Origin: Bacillota bacterium
GTDB lineage: Bacteria; Bacillota; Clostridia; Lachnospirales; Lachnospiraceae
DNA length: 26,969 bases
NCBI GenBank assembly: GCA_023415655.1
Contig: JAEZKD010000077.1
Span: forward strand, 1 to 26,969
Direction: 5' to 3'
Below are positions 1 through 8,566 of the stretch, in pieces. A program made the translations under genes and the position numbers. The notes beneath the pieces were generated by a model that did no database searches, had not been told where the DNA came from, and saw nothing but the letters and a program-made list of their open reading frames with translations. Each line of letters starts with the position of its first letter. Positions within the stretch are counted from its first letter, which is position 1.

Positions 1-63
1 GCCTAGTACTAAAGGGGTTATCGTATACTTCAAGAAGCTTTTTAGATCGGTTTCGTTCATCAT
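1..63 (-). CDS. N-terminal fragment of an unknown protein, cut by the window edge
   Basis: Reading the minus strand from 63 gives 21 uninterrupted codons beginning MMNETDLKSFLKYTITPLVL and continuing past the window edge. A GGAG ribosome site lies six bases before the first ATG (on the plus strand, the CTCC at about 70-73), which makes this a credible start. A second ATG follows directly. The hydrophobic stretch at the edge could begin a membrane segment. Too little is present to name a family. The gene diverges from the small gene at 165. Confidence 0.55.
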   Translation of the reverse strand, partial: MMNETDLKSFLKYTITPLVLG

Positions 64-164
64 TTTTTTCTCCAATCGAAACTAGTCTGAAAAGAGAGGC
101 AGAAAACATCGGGATATATTTAAGAGAGGTTCAGTTTCAAAATATTGTATGGAAGGGAAATCGT

Positions 165-470
165 ATGCTAAAAATAGAAATTGATGTTGGAAAAGTGAAT
201 TATGATATCTTACTCAATACTTATTTACCATCTATTATGAACTTACTAAAAAGTAAAGATACCAAAGCATCGAAAGCATTAAAGGCACTGGAACAGATAC
301 ATGGAATGCCTCAAAAACTTTTATATAGTATGCTTGATAGCTTTACGGAGGAAGAGAAAGAACAGATGCTCGTAAGCCTTTTTGGAATCTACAAAGAAGA
401 TATTCTACAGATGATTATGAAGCAGCAGATTCCAATTGATGTGGCTGAGGTAAAAGTTACGAAGGAATAG
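165..470 (+). CDS. Small hypothetical protein, 101 aa
   Basis: I do not recognise this protein. It is 101 residues, mostly helical in appearance, with a Leu/Lys/Glu-rich middle (residues about 20-85) and no Cys pairs, signal peptide or membrane segment. The composition suggests a small soluble helical protein. The ATG at 165 has a purine-rich GGAAGGG site about eight bases upstream, which supports this start. It is divergent from the fragment at 1-63 and convergent with the carrier gene on the minus strand, so it is probably a single-gene unit. Two 10-bp inverted repeats follow it. No function can be inferred. Confidence 0.7.
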   Translation: MLKIEIDVGKVNYDILLNTYLPSIMNLLKSKDTKASKALKALEQIHGMPQKLLYSMLDSFTEEEKEQMLVSLFGIYKEDILQMIMKQQIPIDVAEVKVTKE

Positions 471-475
471 AACAA

Positions 476-509
476 AGCATAAATCTTAGATCAAAAAAGG
501 ATTTATGCT
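476..509. repeat. Perfect 10-bp inverted repeat after the small gene
   Basis: AGCATAAATC at 476-485 pairs with GATTTATGCT at 500-509 across a 14-base loop. It starts six bases after the stop codon at 470, the place expected for a terminator, but no T-run follows on either strand. It is therefore a weak terminator candidate or an mRNA 3'-end hairpin. Confidence 0.4.
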
Positions 510-553
510 GGGAATATACGTTAGAAGTAATTGTTTGTATAGCAAGAAATATT

Positions 554-590
554 GGTTGTATTCTGTTAGGTAATCCTTAAGAATACAACC
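554..590. terminator. Possible hairpin between convergent genes
   Basis: GGTTGTATTC (554-563) pairs perfectly with GAATACAACC (581-590), and AGG/CCT can pair inside the loop. It lies downstream of both convergent genes. Neither side has a clean T-run, so function as an intrinsic terminator is uncertain. Confidence 0.4.
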
Positions 591-643
591 ATTTATCATG
601 TAGAAAAATTTATATTCTTTGATCTTTTTTAATAATTAGGTGC

Positions 644-2050
644 TTACATCAGTGTTCCCAAAATCAGAAGCCCATAGGTCGCAAGAAAAATGAGAAGTGT
701 AATTTTAAATACGAATCTTAGCCAACGCTCAAAGGAGATTCGTCCAATGGCTAAGGCAGCCATTACTATGGAGCTTGTTGGGGTAAATAAATTCAAAACG
801 CCAGAAGCAGACTGATAAATCGTGACTACCATTTCTCGACTTACACCTGAAAAATCAGCCAGTGGAGCCATGATTGGAGTTGTTAGTGTCGCAAGTCCAG
901 TCGTAGAGGGAATTAAGAAGGACAGTGGGAGATAAAGAAGGTACGTTACGGTCATGAAAGTAATTGAACCAACTCCGGTCAGTGCCTTTTCTCCCCAATA
1001 TAATATGGTGTCTGTGATATGGCCGTTGTTCATAATGATCGTGATACCTCGAGATAGTCCCATAATCAGTGCGACACCAACCATCTCAGAAGCACCCTCA
1101 ACAAAATATTGAACAATCTCGCTTTCATGAAAACGATACAAAACACCAATGAGTATGGCACTTACCAAAAAGAGAGCCGAAAGCTGTGGGAACCACCAGC
1201 CTAGGGTTGGTAGGAAGTAAATATCAAGATCAGCAAAGGGGATCACAGAGTAAATCATAATCAAAAAGGTAAGGACAAATAGGGTTAATGCTACCTTTTG
1301 TTTTGCAGTCATGCGTATACTTTGAGTACCTTCTGCTTCCATAGAAAAATGAGCTTGGTTTTCTTTGTATTGATCATAAACAATCGAGGTGCTCGGATCT
1401 TTTCGAACTCGTTCCCCATATCGCATGACGTAGATAATCCCAAGTACTAACATGACAATTAGTATGATGATTCGAAGAAGAATACCATCACCAAGGGACA
1501 CGCCAACAAAACCAGACGCAATTCCTGTAGCAAAAGGATTCACTGTAGATCCAAGAGTACCTATTCCAGCACCCAGTAAAATTACTGCAACCGCCGTCAT
1601 TGAGTCATATCCAGCAGCGATGAACACTGGAAGTAAGAGAGGATAAAATGCAATGGTTTCTTCTGCCATTCCAAAGCTTGTTCCACCTAGGGCAAAGATG
1701 GTCATTAAAATTGGTATCATATATTTTTCTCTCCCATGGAAGGTGTGAACGATATTGCCGATTCCAGCATGGATTGCACCAGTTTTCATCACAATTCCAA
1801 GAAAACCACCGACCATAAAGAGGAAGGCTGCAATTTCTATGGCATCAATTAAGCCTGTAATCGGTGCTAACGCAACGTCTGCTAGACCTTGCTGATTTTG
1901 CTCTATGGTATGGTAGCTTCCGGTAATTGGTTGCCCTGTAAAAGCATCATACTCGTATTGACCTGCAGGAATGACCCATGTTAATACCGCTACGATGAGT
2001 ATGATAAGAAACATAATTGTATATGCTGATGGCATTTTCCATTTTTTCAT
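644..2050 (-). CDS. YfcC/DcuC-family membrane carrier
   Basis: This 468-residue polytopic inner-membrane protein has about 11-12 hydrophobic segments. It belongs to the YfcC family in the ion-transporter superfamily (DcuC/ArcD-like, sometimes annotated as C4-dicarboxylate or basic amino-acid carriers). The N-terminal segment followed by WVIPAGQYEY, the GGTSFGMAEETIAFYPLL block and the LGSTVNPFATGIASG block are typical of the family. The frame is open to 2179, but the ATG at 2050 is chosen because TGGAGG sits eight bases before it and the protein then begins MKKWKMPSAYT, the usual family N-terminus; the extra 43 residues upstream look non-coding. The substrate cannot be read from sequence. The gene stands alone, convergent with the small gene at 165. 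Confidence 0.85.
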   Translation of the reverse strand: MKKWKMPSAYTIMFLIILIVAVLTWVIPAGQYEYDAFTGQPITGSYHTIEQNQQGLADVALAPITGLIDAIEIAAFLFMVGGFLGIVMKTGAIHAGIGNIVHTFHGREKYMIPILMTIFALGGTSFGMAEETIAFYPLLLPVFIAAGYDSMTAVAVILLGAGIGTLGSTVNPFATGIASGFVGVSLGDGILLRIIILIVMLVLGIIYVMRYGERVRKDPSTSIVYDQYKENQAHFSMEAEGTQSIRMTAKQKVALTLFVLTFLIMIYSVIPFADLDIYFLPTLGWWFPQLSALFLVSAILIGVLYRFHESEIVQYFVEGASEMVGVALIMGLSRGITIIMNNGHITDTILYWGEKALTGVGSITFMTVTYLLYLPLSFLIPSTTGLATLTTPIMAPLADFSGVSREMVVTIYQSASGVLNLFTPTSSIVMAALAIGRISFERWLRFVFKITLLIFLATYGLLILGTLM

Positions 2051-2171
2051 AATGCGCCTCCAAAGTTCAATAATCATATTGTGATACGAATTTGTGAACT
2101 TATTCGCACGGAGATTGCTTTGGGATACGAATCTAAAAACTTGTTTAGGAATGGTGTAATAAGTTAAGATA

Positions 2172-2180
2172 TGGTACAAT
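2172..2180 (+). promoter_or_regulatory. Candidate extended -10 for the vWA gene
   Basis: TGGTACAAT is an extended -10 (TGn plus TACAAT) about 75 bases before the vWA start. I see no good -35 at 17 bases, so this is a weak call. Confidence 0.35.
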
Positions 2181-2255
2181 AAGTTTGAAAAATATGTAAA
2201 GATAACCTCATGAGACTAAGTACAGTTCTTTTGGTGAGTATAAGGAGGAATGAAT

Positions 2256-4610
2256 ATGTTTTGCTCTAATTGTGGGAAACAAATCGAGGAAAATAAGAAG
2301 TTCTGCTGCTATTGCGGTACACCAATTCAAAGGCAAGACTTAAGAGACCAAGGAATTTCAATGGAGCAAGGAACAAATGAAACGTTGAAGCAAGAGGAAG
2401 AAAATCAAGAAGTAAGACAACAAGTAAGACAAGAAGAAAGGCAAGAAGAAAGACAGGAAGCTAGACAAGAGGTAAAACAAGAAGTTAGGGAAGATTTACC
2501 AGGGGAGCAAGTAACCATTCTAGATCATCCATTGCATCATTCTGAACCCAAGCAAAATAAAAAGGGAAAGAAGTGGATGATCCTTGTAAGTTCATTGATT
2601 GGAACTCTCATCCTTGTAGCAATTCTGTTGTTTGGAATTCGTTTTATCAATCATAAAAATGCATTATCTTCTTTTAAAGAAGCTATTGCTGGTTTTGAGA
2701 CTTATTATCAAAGTAATACACTTGGAATCTATGATGAGGATTATCATCAATTATTGTTACAGAGTAAAACGGTTATAGAAAAAAAGCAATATAGCAAAAT
2801 GGATGAACTTGTGGAGTCGTTGGAGAATTTGAAGCTACAAGTAGGCAAAGCACAAGAAGAAGTAGCTAAAATAACGAACATAGCAATTCAATATCAATCA
2901 TTTACCAATGATTATAAAATCCCAACAATGTATGAAGAAGAATACAAAAAGAAGTGTGAAATGTTAGAGCAACAGCTGCAGCGATTGGATGCTGAGAGTG
3001 CTAAGAACACTAGCTCTGAGCTAGATACAATGGTGAAGATGATAAAAGAAATCAATCGTGAATTTGAAGGTTACATAAATCAATTTGATACATATCGCAT
3101 CGCAGGGGATGAATTAATTTTTTCAAAGGAACAAGAGCGAACATATCAGCAATACATCGATGAATATAACACTGCGATTCAGGATATGGATCAAGATGCT
3201 TGTAAGACAGTGAATGATCTGTTAACAGAATATATGTCATTACTGACTGCAGCAAGTAAAGAAATTGTGAGCAATTCAAAAAATGATGTGATCTCACTAT
3301 ATTCCTCTGCTCTTTATCAATTATTAGAGCCTGAAGTTGAACAATCAACGCTTTTTGAGAAAGAAGTGGAGCAGCTTTGTCTGGAAGAAAAGTACCGTTC
3401 TGCGAAAGCTAAAATAGATGAGTGGTATATTTATCTCGTTCAAAAGGCATATCCAACTGCATTTTTACAGTTAAGTCAAGTGGATATGTCAGAGTATCCA
3501 TTGGTTAAGCTCTATCTCAATTTTTATGACGACTTTGGAGAAACGATTAAAATAAGTGATTATAGCCTTTTTATCGTTAAGGAAAAGCTAGATGAAGCTA
3601 CCTACGTCGACCAAGAAATATTAAAAGCATCCATTTTAGATGAGATGGAGAATTTAAATGTTAATTTGGTTGCGGATGTCAGCGGTAGTATGCAAGATCA
3701 ATTTTATACTGTTATGAATGTCATGAAGAATTTTTTGAATACCATGCAATTTAATATTGGCGACAAAGCCTCTATTATATCATTTTCGGATGAAGTTGAT
3801 GCAAACATTTCATTTACCAATGATTACAATAGGTTAGTAACTACCATTGATGATCTGACTATGGGGAATATGACAGCCCTATACGATGCCTTATACGTCG
3901 CAATTCTTCAGACCGCACAACAAAATGGAGCAAAATGTATTATGGCTTTTACTGACGGGCAAGACAATGTTAGTTCTTGTAGTCGTGAGACAATCATAGA
4001 ATTGGCCAATCGATATCATATTCCGATCTATATTATTGGAATTGGTTCCGGAATTGATGCAGGTAGTTTAGAGCTTATCGCAACAAGTACGGGAGGATAT
4101 TATCATAATGTCTATGATGTATGGGATATGCAAGATATTTATAATGACATTTTCCGTAAACAAAAGGAGTTATATTTCCTCGAGTATAAGACGCAGTTAC
4201 CGGAGGATCAATTGGAAGACAATGTAAGTGTTTATGTTGATTATAATGGTGAGGATATTGCTGCAAGTACTGAATTTACCTTTGTTCCGGGAATTTTATT
4301 AGAAGCAGTTACGTCTCATGCGTATGATATCGATGGATTTGTGTTTGGGGATAGTGATTCTAGATACTTAACAGCAGCTGATTTGGAAGGATTAACGAAA
4401 GAAGAATTAAGAATCGCTCGGAATGAAATTTATGCAAGACGTGGACGTAAATTCAAGGATCAGATGCTACAAGATTATTTTAATTCTCAATCTTGGTATG
4501 TAGGCACGATAGCCCCAGATGAATTTTCAGAGGACTATTTCAATGATTATGAGAAAGCAAATGCTTACTTTATTAAGGATTATGAGCGATTGCATGGATT
4601 TATTCAATGA
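2256..4610 (+). CDS. Zinc-ribbon, single-TM, vWA and YARHG surface protein
   Basis: The domains, numbered from this start, are as follows. A cytoplasmic zinc ribbon has Cys pairs at about 3/6 and 17/20. A low-complexity Glu/Gln/Arg stretch (about 46-80) is built from RQE-type repeats. One transmembrane helix spans about 108-130. A long helical coiled-coil region runs to about 450. A von Willebrand A domain carries the MIDAS motif DVSGS at 474-478, a later Thr in MTALYDALY, and DGQDN. A C-terminal YARHG domain (about 710-778) has the core ARNEIYARRGRKF. The zinc ribbon should be inside the cell, with the vWA and YARHG parts outside, suggesting a metal-dependent adhesion or wall-associated sensor. 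An in-frame ATG at 2250 is rejected because it lies one base from TAAGGAGG; the ATG at 2256 has correct spacing. The amidase gene follows 74 bp downstream. Role is inference. Confidence 0.85.
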   Translation: MFCSNCGKQIEENKKFCCYCGTPIQRQDLRDQGISMEQGTNETLKQEEENQEVRQQVRQEERQEERQEARQEVKQEVREDLPGEQVTILDHPLHHSEPKQNKKGKKWMILVSSLIGTLILVAILLFGIRFINHKNALSSFKEAIAGFETYYQSNTLGIYDEDYHQLLLQSKTVIEKKQYSKMDELVESLENLKLQVGKAQEEVAKITNIAIQYQSFTNDYKIPTMYEEEYKKKCEMLEQQLQRLDAESAKNTSSELDTMVKMIKEINREFEGYINQFDTYRIAGDELIFSKEQERTYQQYIDEYNTAIQDMDQDACKTVNDLLTEYMSLLTAASKEIVSNSKNDVISLYSSALYQLLEPEVEQSTLFEKEVEQLCLEEKYRSAKAKIDEWYIYLVQKAYPTAFLQLSQVDMSEYPLVKLYLNFYDDFGETIKISDYSLFIVKEKLDEATYVDQEILKASILDEMENLNVNLVADVSGSMQDQFYTVMNVMKNFLNTMQFNIGDKASIISFSDEVDANISFTNDYNRLVTTIDDLTMGNMTALYDALYVAILQTAQQNGAKCIMAFTDGQDNVSSCSRETIIELANRYHIPIYIIGIGSGIDAGSLELIATSTGGYYHNVYDVWDMQDIYNDIFRKQKELYFLEYKTQLPEDQLEDNVSVYVDYNGEDIAASTEFTFVPGILLEAVTSHAYDIDGFVFGDSDSRYLTAADLEGLTKEELRIARNEIYARRGRKFKDQMLQDYFNSQSWYVGTIAPDEFSEDYFNDYEKANAYFIKDYERLHGFIQ

Positions 4611-4631
4611 CACAGAGTTGGGTGAACTATT

Positions 4632-4652
4632 AAGTATTGATCAATGATACTT
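4632..4652. promoter_or_regulatory. Small dyad upstream of the amidase gene
   Basis: AAGTAT (4632-4637) and ATACTT (4647-4652) flank a TGATCAATG centre, just before a TATAAA-like -10 at 4656. It could be an operator or a hairpin. The evidence is only the symmetry and position. Confidence 0.25.
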
Positions 4653-4684
4653 GGATATAAAATTAAGAAGCAAAGGATAGGATT

Positions 4685-5842
4685 ATGAGTCTAAAATTGA
4701 GAGCAAGGGTAACGGCAATCTGTTGTATTAGCTTTTTATTTATCTTAGCAGGATGCAACCATGAAGCAACAAAGAAAGGTGTGGATGAAACAAAGGAGAT
4801 GGTGCTTACAATGACAACGGCTCCAACACAAGCAGTTACAAAAGCAGTAACTCCAACGCCAGAACCTACTTTAACAGAAATCAAAGAAGAACCTACACCT
4901 ACTCCTGGGAGTGAATTAAATCAATCATCAACTATACTACAAACGTTTGAGGATACTTTTGTATATACGAATGGAAGTGTGAATGTTCGAGCTCTTGATT
5001 GCATAGATGCTGAATTGATTGGTGTGACGAAGAAGTATATGAGATTGGAATTGTTACAACAATTATCAAGTGGTTGGAGTAAGGTTGTATTTGAGGAGAC
5101 CGAAGCATATATTCGCAATGATCTTTTATTATCAGAAGAAGAATACCTACTAACCATAGAAATTGACCCTGATATCATTGTGGAAACACAACCATCAGAA
5201 GCAACACAAGAAAACAACTTTGTTATAGTGATTGATGCAGGGCACCAATCAAAAGGGAATTACGAGAAAGAACCTATAGGACCTGGTGCAACCGAGATGA
5301 AAACCAAAGTCTCCTCTGGAACCACAGGAAAATATAGCGGTGTGCCTGAGTATGAATTAAATTTGACAGTAGCTCTCAAGTTAAAAACTGAGTTACAGTA
5401 TCGAGGTTATGAAGTCATTATGATTCGTGAAACTCATGATGTTAATATTAGTAATTCAGAACGTGCAGCAGTGGCTAACGAAGCGAACGCTGATGCTTTT
5501 ATTCGAATACATGCTGATGGTTCTGATAATAGTGCTGCTCAAGGAGCAATGACTATTTGTCAGACCAAGAATAATCCATACAATGCTGCTTATTATAGTG
5601 CATCGAAACTGTTATCGGAAAAAGTGTTACAGGGAATTGTAACAGAGACCGATGCTAAGGACCGTGGGGTATGGGAAACCGATACCATGAGTGGAATTAA
5701 CTGGTGTAACGTACCGGTTACCATAGTTGAAATGGGGTTCATGACAAATAAAACAGAAGACTTACTATTACAAACGGAGGAGTATCAAAATAAAATGGTT
5801 CAAGGGATAGCCAATGGCATTGATGCTTACTTGTTAAATTAA
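4685..5842 (+). CDS. Lipoprotein N-acetylmuramoyl-L-alanine amidase (Amidase_3) with SH3b
   Basis: The protein hydrolyses the amide bond between muramic acid and L-Ala in peptidoglycan. It has a lipoprotein signal with lipobox LAGC (Cys24), a Thr/Pro/Glu-rich linker (about 37-75), an SH3b-like domain (about 92-155, with SVNVRALD) and a C-terminal Amidase_3 domain (about 178-384). The zinc ligands His187 (IDAGH), Glu222 (PEYELN) and His276 (RIHADG) and the catalytic Glu349 (VEMGF) are all present, so it should be active. It would be anchored to the outer face of the membrane, acting in wall remodelling or cell separation. An AAAGGA-type site precedes the ATG. It follows the vWA surface protein, consistent with a shared cell-envelope role, and the cupin gene follows 42 bp later. 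Confidence 0.9.
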   Translation: MSLKLRARVTAICCISFLFILAGCNHEATKKGVDETKEMVLTMTTAPTQAVTKAVTPTPEPTLTEIKEEPTPTPGSELNQSSTILQTFEDTFVYTNGSVNVRALDCIDAELIGVTKKYMRLELLQQLSSGWSKVVFEETEAYIRNDLLLSEEEYLLTIEIDPDIIVETQPSEATQENNFVIVIDAGHQSKGNYEKEPIGPGATEMKTKVSSGTTGKYSGVPEYELNLTVALKLKTELQYRGYEVIMIRETHDVNISNSERAAVANEANADAFIRIHADGSDNSAAQGAMTICQTKNNPYNAAYYSASKLLSEKVLQGIVTETDAKDRGVWETDTMSGINWCNVPVTIVEMGFMTNKTEDLLLQTEEYQNKMVQGIANGIDAYLLN

Positions 5843-5884
5843 CTTATACGATATAAAAATAAAACCCTAAGGAGTGAATCATTT

Positions 5885-6217
5885 ATGATAATCGATTTTG
5901 ATAAGCGAACAGAGAGTGTACTTCCCCAATTTAATGGTGGTATAAAAGAATTCAGGGCAAATATCATGCAAGATGAGAATAATAAAATGCTACGTGGAAA
6001 ACTTGAACCAGGGGCTTCGATTGGCCTACATACTCACGAGAATACCAGTGAGATTATCTATATCTTAGAGGGTAAAGGAAAAGTGATTTGTGATGGAGAA
6101 ATGGAACGTGTAGAGGCAGGTTTATGCCATTACTGTCCTAAGGGGCATGCTCATAGTCTAATCAATGATAGTGAGGAAGATCTCATATTTTTTGCAGTAA
6201 TTCCAGTACACGAGTAA
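5885..6217 (+). CDS. Single-domain cupin protein
   Basis: This 110-residue protein is a small cupin beta-barrel. The first cupin motif is complete, with His49, His51 and Glu56 (LHTHENTSE); the second has GHAH at 87-90. Together these supply the usual metal ligands. Small cupins of this kind bind a metal and may be sugar isomerase-like, oxygenase-like or only ligand-binding, and sequence alone does not choose. A GGAG site precedes the ATG. The gene is 42 bp after the amidase and before a strong hairpin, so it may be the last gene of that transcript. Specific substrate unknown. Confidence 0.8.
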   Translation: MIIDFDKRTESVLPQFNGGIKEFRANIMQDENNKMLRGKLEPGASIGLHTHENTSEIIYILEGKGKVICDGEMERVEAGLCHYCPKGHAHSLINDSEEDLIFFAVIPVHE

Positions 6218-6245
6218 AAGAAAGTTGTTTTATAGTCTTTTTAAA

Positions 6246-6286
6246 ACTTCCCTTGAAATGTTATTCCGCTAACATTCAAGGGAAGT
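6246..6286 (+). terminator. Long hairpin ending the amidase/cupin unit
   Basis: ACTTCCCTTGA plus ATGTTA on the left arm pair with TAACAT plus TCAAGGGAAGT on the right, giving 17 bp with one bulged A and a six-base loop. The following sequence is only moderately T-rich. It probably terminates the upstream unit. Confidence 0.65.
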
Positions 6287-6386
6287 CACACTTTGTTCAT
6301 TAATTACAATTTCTAGGAAATAAAACATAGTTTATCTGTCGATTTAGTAGTTTTTTTTATACAGGTATGGAAATTTATAGAAGATA

Positions 6387-6395
6387 TGGTATAAT
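6387..6395 (+). promoter_or_regulatory. Extended -10 promoter for the cyclase/hemerythrin operon
   Basis: TGGTATAAT, a consensus -10 with the TGn extension, lies about 70 bp before the cyclase start. The -35 region is poor, which is common for extended -10 promoters. Confidence 0.5.
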
Positions 6396-6463
6396 AAGGG
6401 ACGTAAACATACAGTAATGAGAAAAGATAGTATAGTTATACCGAGGAAGAAGGAGGAAGAATT

Positions 6464-7036
6464 ATGGAAATCTATGATATCTCACAGGAACTGTTTACCT
6501 GTCGAGTATTTCCAGGAGATGAACGTCCAAAATATGAAAAAGCAATGGATATAAAACGAGGAGATATTTGTAATTTAACTGTATTACATATGTGTGCTCA
6601 TAATGGTACACATGTCGATGCTCCTTATCATTTTATTGATCGTGGAAAAACAATTGACCAAATTGATTTATCAAGAGTGATTGGAGAGTGTACTGTAGTG
6701 GAACATGAGGGTATACTTACCAGAGCAGATGTTTGTCGGATTATGTTAAATGCAAAGAAAAGAATTCTATTAAAAGGGAATGTGGTTGTATCATTAGAAG
6801 CAGCACAGGAATTTAATCAGTTTGGAGTATTATTGGTTGGAAATGAGTCACAGACTGTGGGGCCGGAAGATTCACCGATGCAGGTACATCTCGAACTTTT
6901 AGGCAGTGAAGTTATATTGCTAGAAGGAATTAACTTATCGAATGTATCGGAAGGAGACTATATTCTTTTTGCAGCTCCATTAAATCTTGGTGGGGCAGAT
7001 GGTGCACCTTGCCGTGCAGTATTAGTACGATTATAG
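6464..7036 (+). CDS. Putative cyclase / kynurenine-formamidase-like hydrolase
   Basis: This 190-residue protein matches the putative cyclase family (PF04199), metal-dependent hydrolases that include bacterial kynurenine formamidase KynB. The signature HNGTHVDAPYHF is intact at 46-57 and supplies the His and Asp metal ligands; the N-terminus MEIYDISQEL with a Pro-Gly turn is typical. Family members hydrolyse amide or ester bonds of small molecules, and no kyn genes lie nearby, so tryptophan breakdown is not supported. GGAGGAAG lies before the ATG. The hemerythrin gene starts 15 bp after the stop, so the two are very probably one operon. Confidence 0.8.
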   Translation: MEIYDISQELFTCRVFPGDERPKYEKAMDIKRGDICNLTVLHMCAHNGTHVDAPYHFIDRGKTIDQIDLSRVIGECTVVEHEGILTRADVCRIMLNAKKRILLKGNVVVSLEAAQEFNQFGVLLVGNESQTVGPEDSPMQVHLELLGSEVILLEGINLSNVSEGDYILFAAPLNLGGADGAPCRAVLVRL

Positions 7037-7050
7037 AAAGGGATAAGAAT

Positions 7051-7440
7051 ATGTTTGAGATGAAGCCAGAATATATGACAGGGATTACAATGATTGATGA
7101 GGAACATACAAGACTTTTTGAATTAGGAAATCAGCTATATGATTTATTAAGCAATGAATTTATTCCTGATAAGTACGATTACATCGTAGAAGTAATTGAT
7201 GGTTTAAAAGAATACGCTCAAAAACATTTTCAGGATGAAGAAGAATATATGAGGAGTATTAATTATAAGCGCTTTTTCTCTCATAAAATTGAACATCAAG
7301 CGTTCTTAGAGAAGGTAGGGGATTTCAACCTAGATAGTATTGATGAAGATCAAAAACGTGTCTGTTTAGATTTACTTAGTTTTGTAAGCGACTGGCTAAA
7401 TGACCATATCCTCGGGAACGATGTATTAATAGGAAAATGA
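7051..7440 (+). CDS. Bacteriohemerythrin
   Basis: This 129-residue four-helix protein should bind O2 at a di-iron site. All ligands of the family pattern are visible: His19, His59 and Glu63 (HxxxE), His78 and His82 (HxxxH), and His119 with Asp124 (HxxxxD). The frame is open back to 7009, but the ATG at 7051 is chosen because GAAAGGGAT sits just before it and the protein then begins MFEMKPEYMTGI, the usual family start. It is the second gene of the operon with the cyclase. In an anaerobe it may carry, sense or scavenge oxygen. Confidence 0.9.
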   Translation: MFEMKPEYMTGITMIDEEHTRLFELGNQLYDLLSNEFIPDKYDYIVEVIDGLKEYAQKHFQDEEEYMRSINYKRFFSHKIEHQAFLEKVGDFNLDSIDEDQKRVCLDLLSFVSDWLNDHILGNDVLIGK

Positions 7441-7547
7441 TGTAAGAGTTACAGGGTTACGAATGGAATCGATGACAGATTAGAACACTGGTTGAACATT
7501 ACAGCCTTGTAGTGGCTGGATTCGAATGGATAAACAAACAGAGACAC

Positions 7548-7591
7548 ACAAAAGATTGGTGTATGCCAGTCTTTTTGTTTGCACTTTTTTA
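7548..7591 (+). terminator. Intrinsic terminator of the hemerythrin operon
   Basis: ACAAAAGATTGG (7548-7559) pairs with CCAGTCTTTTTGT (7566-7578) with one G-U pair and one bulge, followed by a T-run ending near 7591. Confidence 0.65.
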
Positions 7592-7664
7592 CCCAGATTG
7601 GAGAGGGAAATTTATTACTGACCACTCCAAACGCCCCAGTTCATAATTAATTATGTTTGACTGC

Positions 7665-7693
7665 TTGCTAATTATGGTAATATATGGTATAAA
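7665..7693 (+). promoter_or_regulatory. Promoter for the ABC transporter operon
   Basis: TTGCTA (7665-7670), a 17-base spacer ending in TGG, then TATAAA (7688-7693) give a good extended -10 promoter. Confidence 0.5.
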
Positions 7694-7869
7694 ATAGGAA
7701 ACGTCGGAAATACATCAAAGAATGAGAGCTGGCTATGTGCATTGACGACAACACAGCAGATGAATATTGAGGTAAGTAATTATTCCAGTTATCAATCGGA
7801 CAACAGTTGCTAATAATTGCAGATAAAAAAATGGAACATTTTTAAATATTATGTAGATTGGAGCGGATT

Positions 7870-8562
7870 ATGATTGAAATTAATAATGTAGTTAAGTTTT
7901 ATGGTGCTGGTGAAAATGCAACACAGGCTTTAAAAGGTGTATCGCTTACAATTGGAGATGGAGATTTTACGGTACTTCTTGGTGCCTCTGGATCTGGGAA
8001 GTCTACATTATTACATGTTGCTTCTGGCTTAGAATACCCGAACAACGGCACAGTTGTATATGATGGACAAGATATTACAGCCTTAGCGGATAAAGAACTT
8101 ACGAAGTTTCGTAAAATGAATATTGGATTTATTTTTCAGCAATATTATCTGCTGCCAAACCTCAGTGTGGATAAAAATATTAAACTGGGAGCAGATTTAG
8201 CTGGTAATCGTGAATATCGTGATATTATAGAAGCAGTCGGCCTTAGCGACAAGATTAATAAATTTCCGTCCGAACTTAGCGGAGGTGAGCAACAGAGAGT
8301 TTCTATAGCAAGAGCCTTAGCAAAGAAGCCCAAAGTGTTGTTTTCAGATGAACCTACTGGAGCGTTGGATGAGGATACTGGCAGACAGGAACTAGATTAT
8401 ATATGTACTCTTCAGAAAGATTTAGGTTTTTCACTTATTATGGTTACCCATAATACAAACATTGCAGAAATGGCCAATTCAGTTGTTAAAATGAACAGTG
8501 GGAAAATTTCTCAGACACTTGTTAACAACAAGCAAAAAACTGCTTATGAAATAGGATGGTGA
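7870..8562 (+). CDS. MacB/LolD-type ABC transporter ATPase
   Basis: This 230-residue ATP-binding subunit would power the FtsX-type permease encoded next. The Walker A motif GASGSGKST is at 38-46, a Q-loop follows in FIFQQYYLLP, the signature LSGGEQQR starts at 136, Walker B FSDEPTGALD has Asp160-Glu161, and the switch His lies in VTHN. The pattern is that of the MacB/LolD/FtsE clade, whose members export peptides, antibiotics or lipoproteins, or act mechanically, rather than import. The frame is open from a TTG at 7858, but the ATG at 7870 is correct because GGAG lies six bases upstream. It is four bases from the permease gene. Substrate unknown. Confidence 0.9.
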   Translation: MIEINNVVKFYGAGENATQALKGVSLTIGDGDFTVLLGASGSGKSTLLHVASGLEYPNNGTVVYDGQDITALADKELTKFRKMNIGFIFQQYYLLPNLSVDKNIKLGADLAGNREYRDIIEAVGLSDKINKFPSELSGGEQQRVSIARALAKKPKVLFSDEPTGALDEDTGRQELDYICTLQKDLGFSLIMVTHNTNIAEMANSVVKMNSGKISQTLVNNKQKTAYEIGW

Positions 8563-8566
8563 GCAT

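Larger units (their letters stand above)
7441..7869. other. Gene-poor stretch between hemerythrin and the ABC operon
   Basis: There is no convincing gene in these 429 bases. They hold a terminator for the hemerythrin operon, a promoter for the ABC operon and then a roughly 175-base leader. The leader has short ATG-initiated reading frames without ribosome sites, for example 17 codons at 7760-7813 beginning MNIEVSNYSSYQSDN, which could be chance or a relic of a lost gene. Confidence 0.5.

Noticed and set aside
2051..2179. N-terminal extension of the YfcC-family carrier
   Set aside because: The ribosome site and family start both point to 2050; the extra 43 residues look non-coding.
7009..7050. 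Earlier start of hemerythrin inside the cyclase gene
   Set aside because: GAAAGGGAT and the family N-terminus fit 7051.
7441..7540. Possible riboswitch before the terminator after hemerythrin
   Set aside because: Only a short CAGCC/GGCTG stem is visible and the segment is followed by a terminator and then a separate promoter; no known riboswitch core.
7858..7869. TTG start for the ABC ATPase
   Set aside because: It overlaps the GGAG ribosome site that serves the ATG at 7870.
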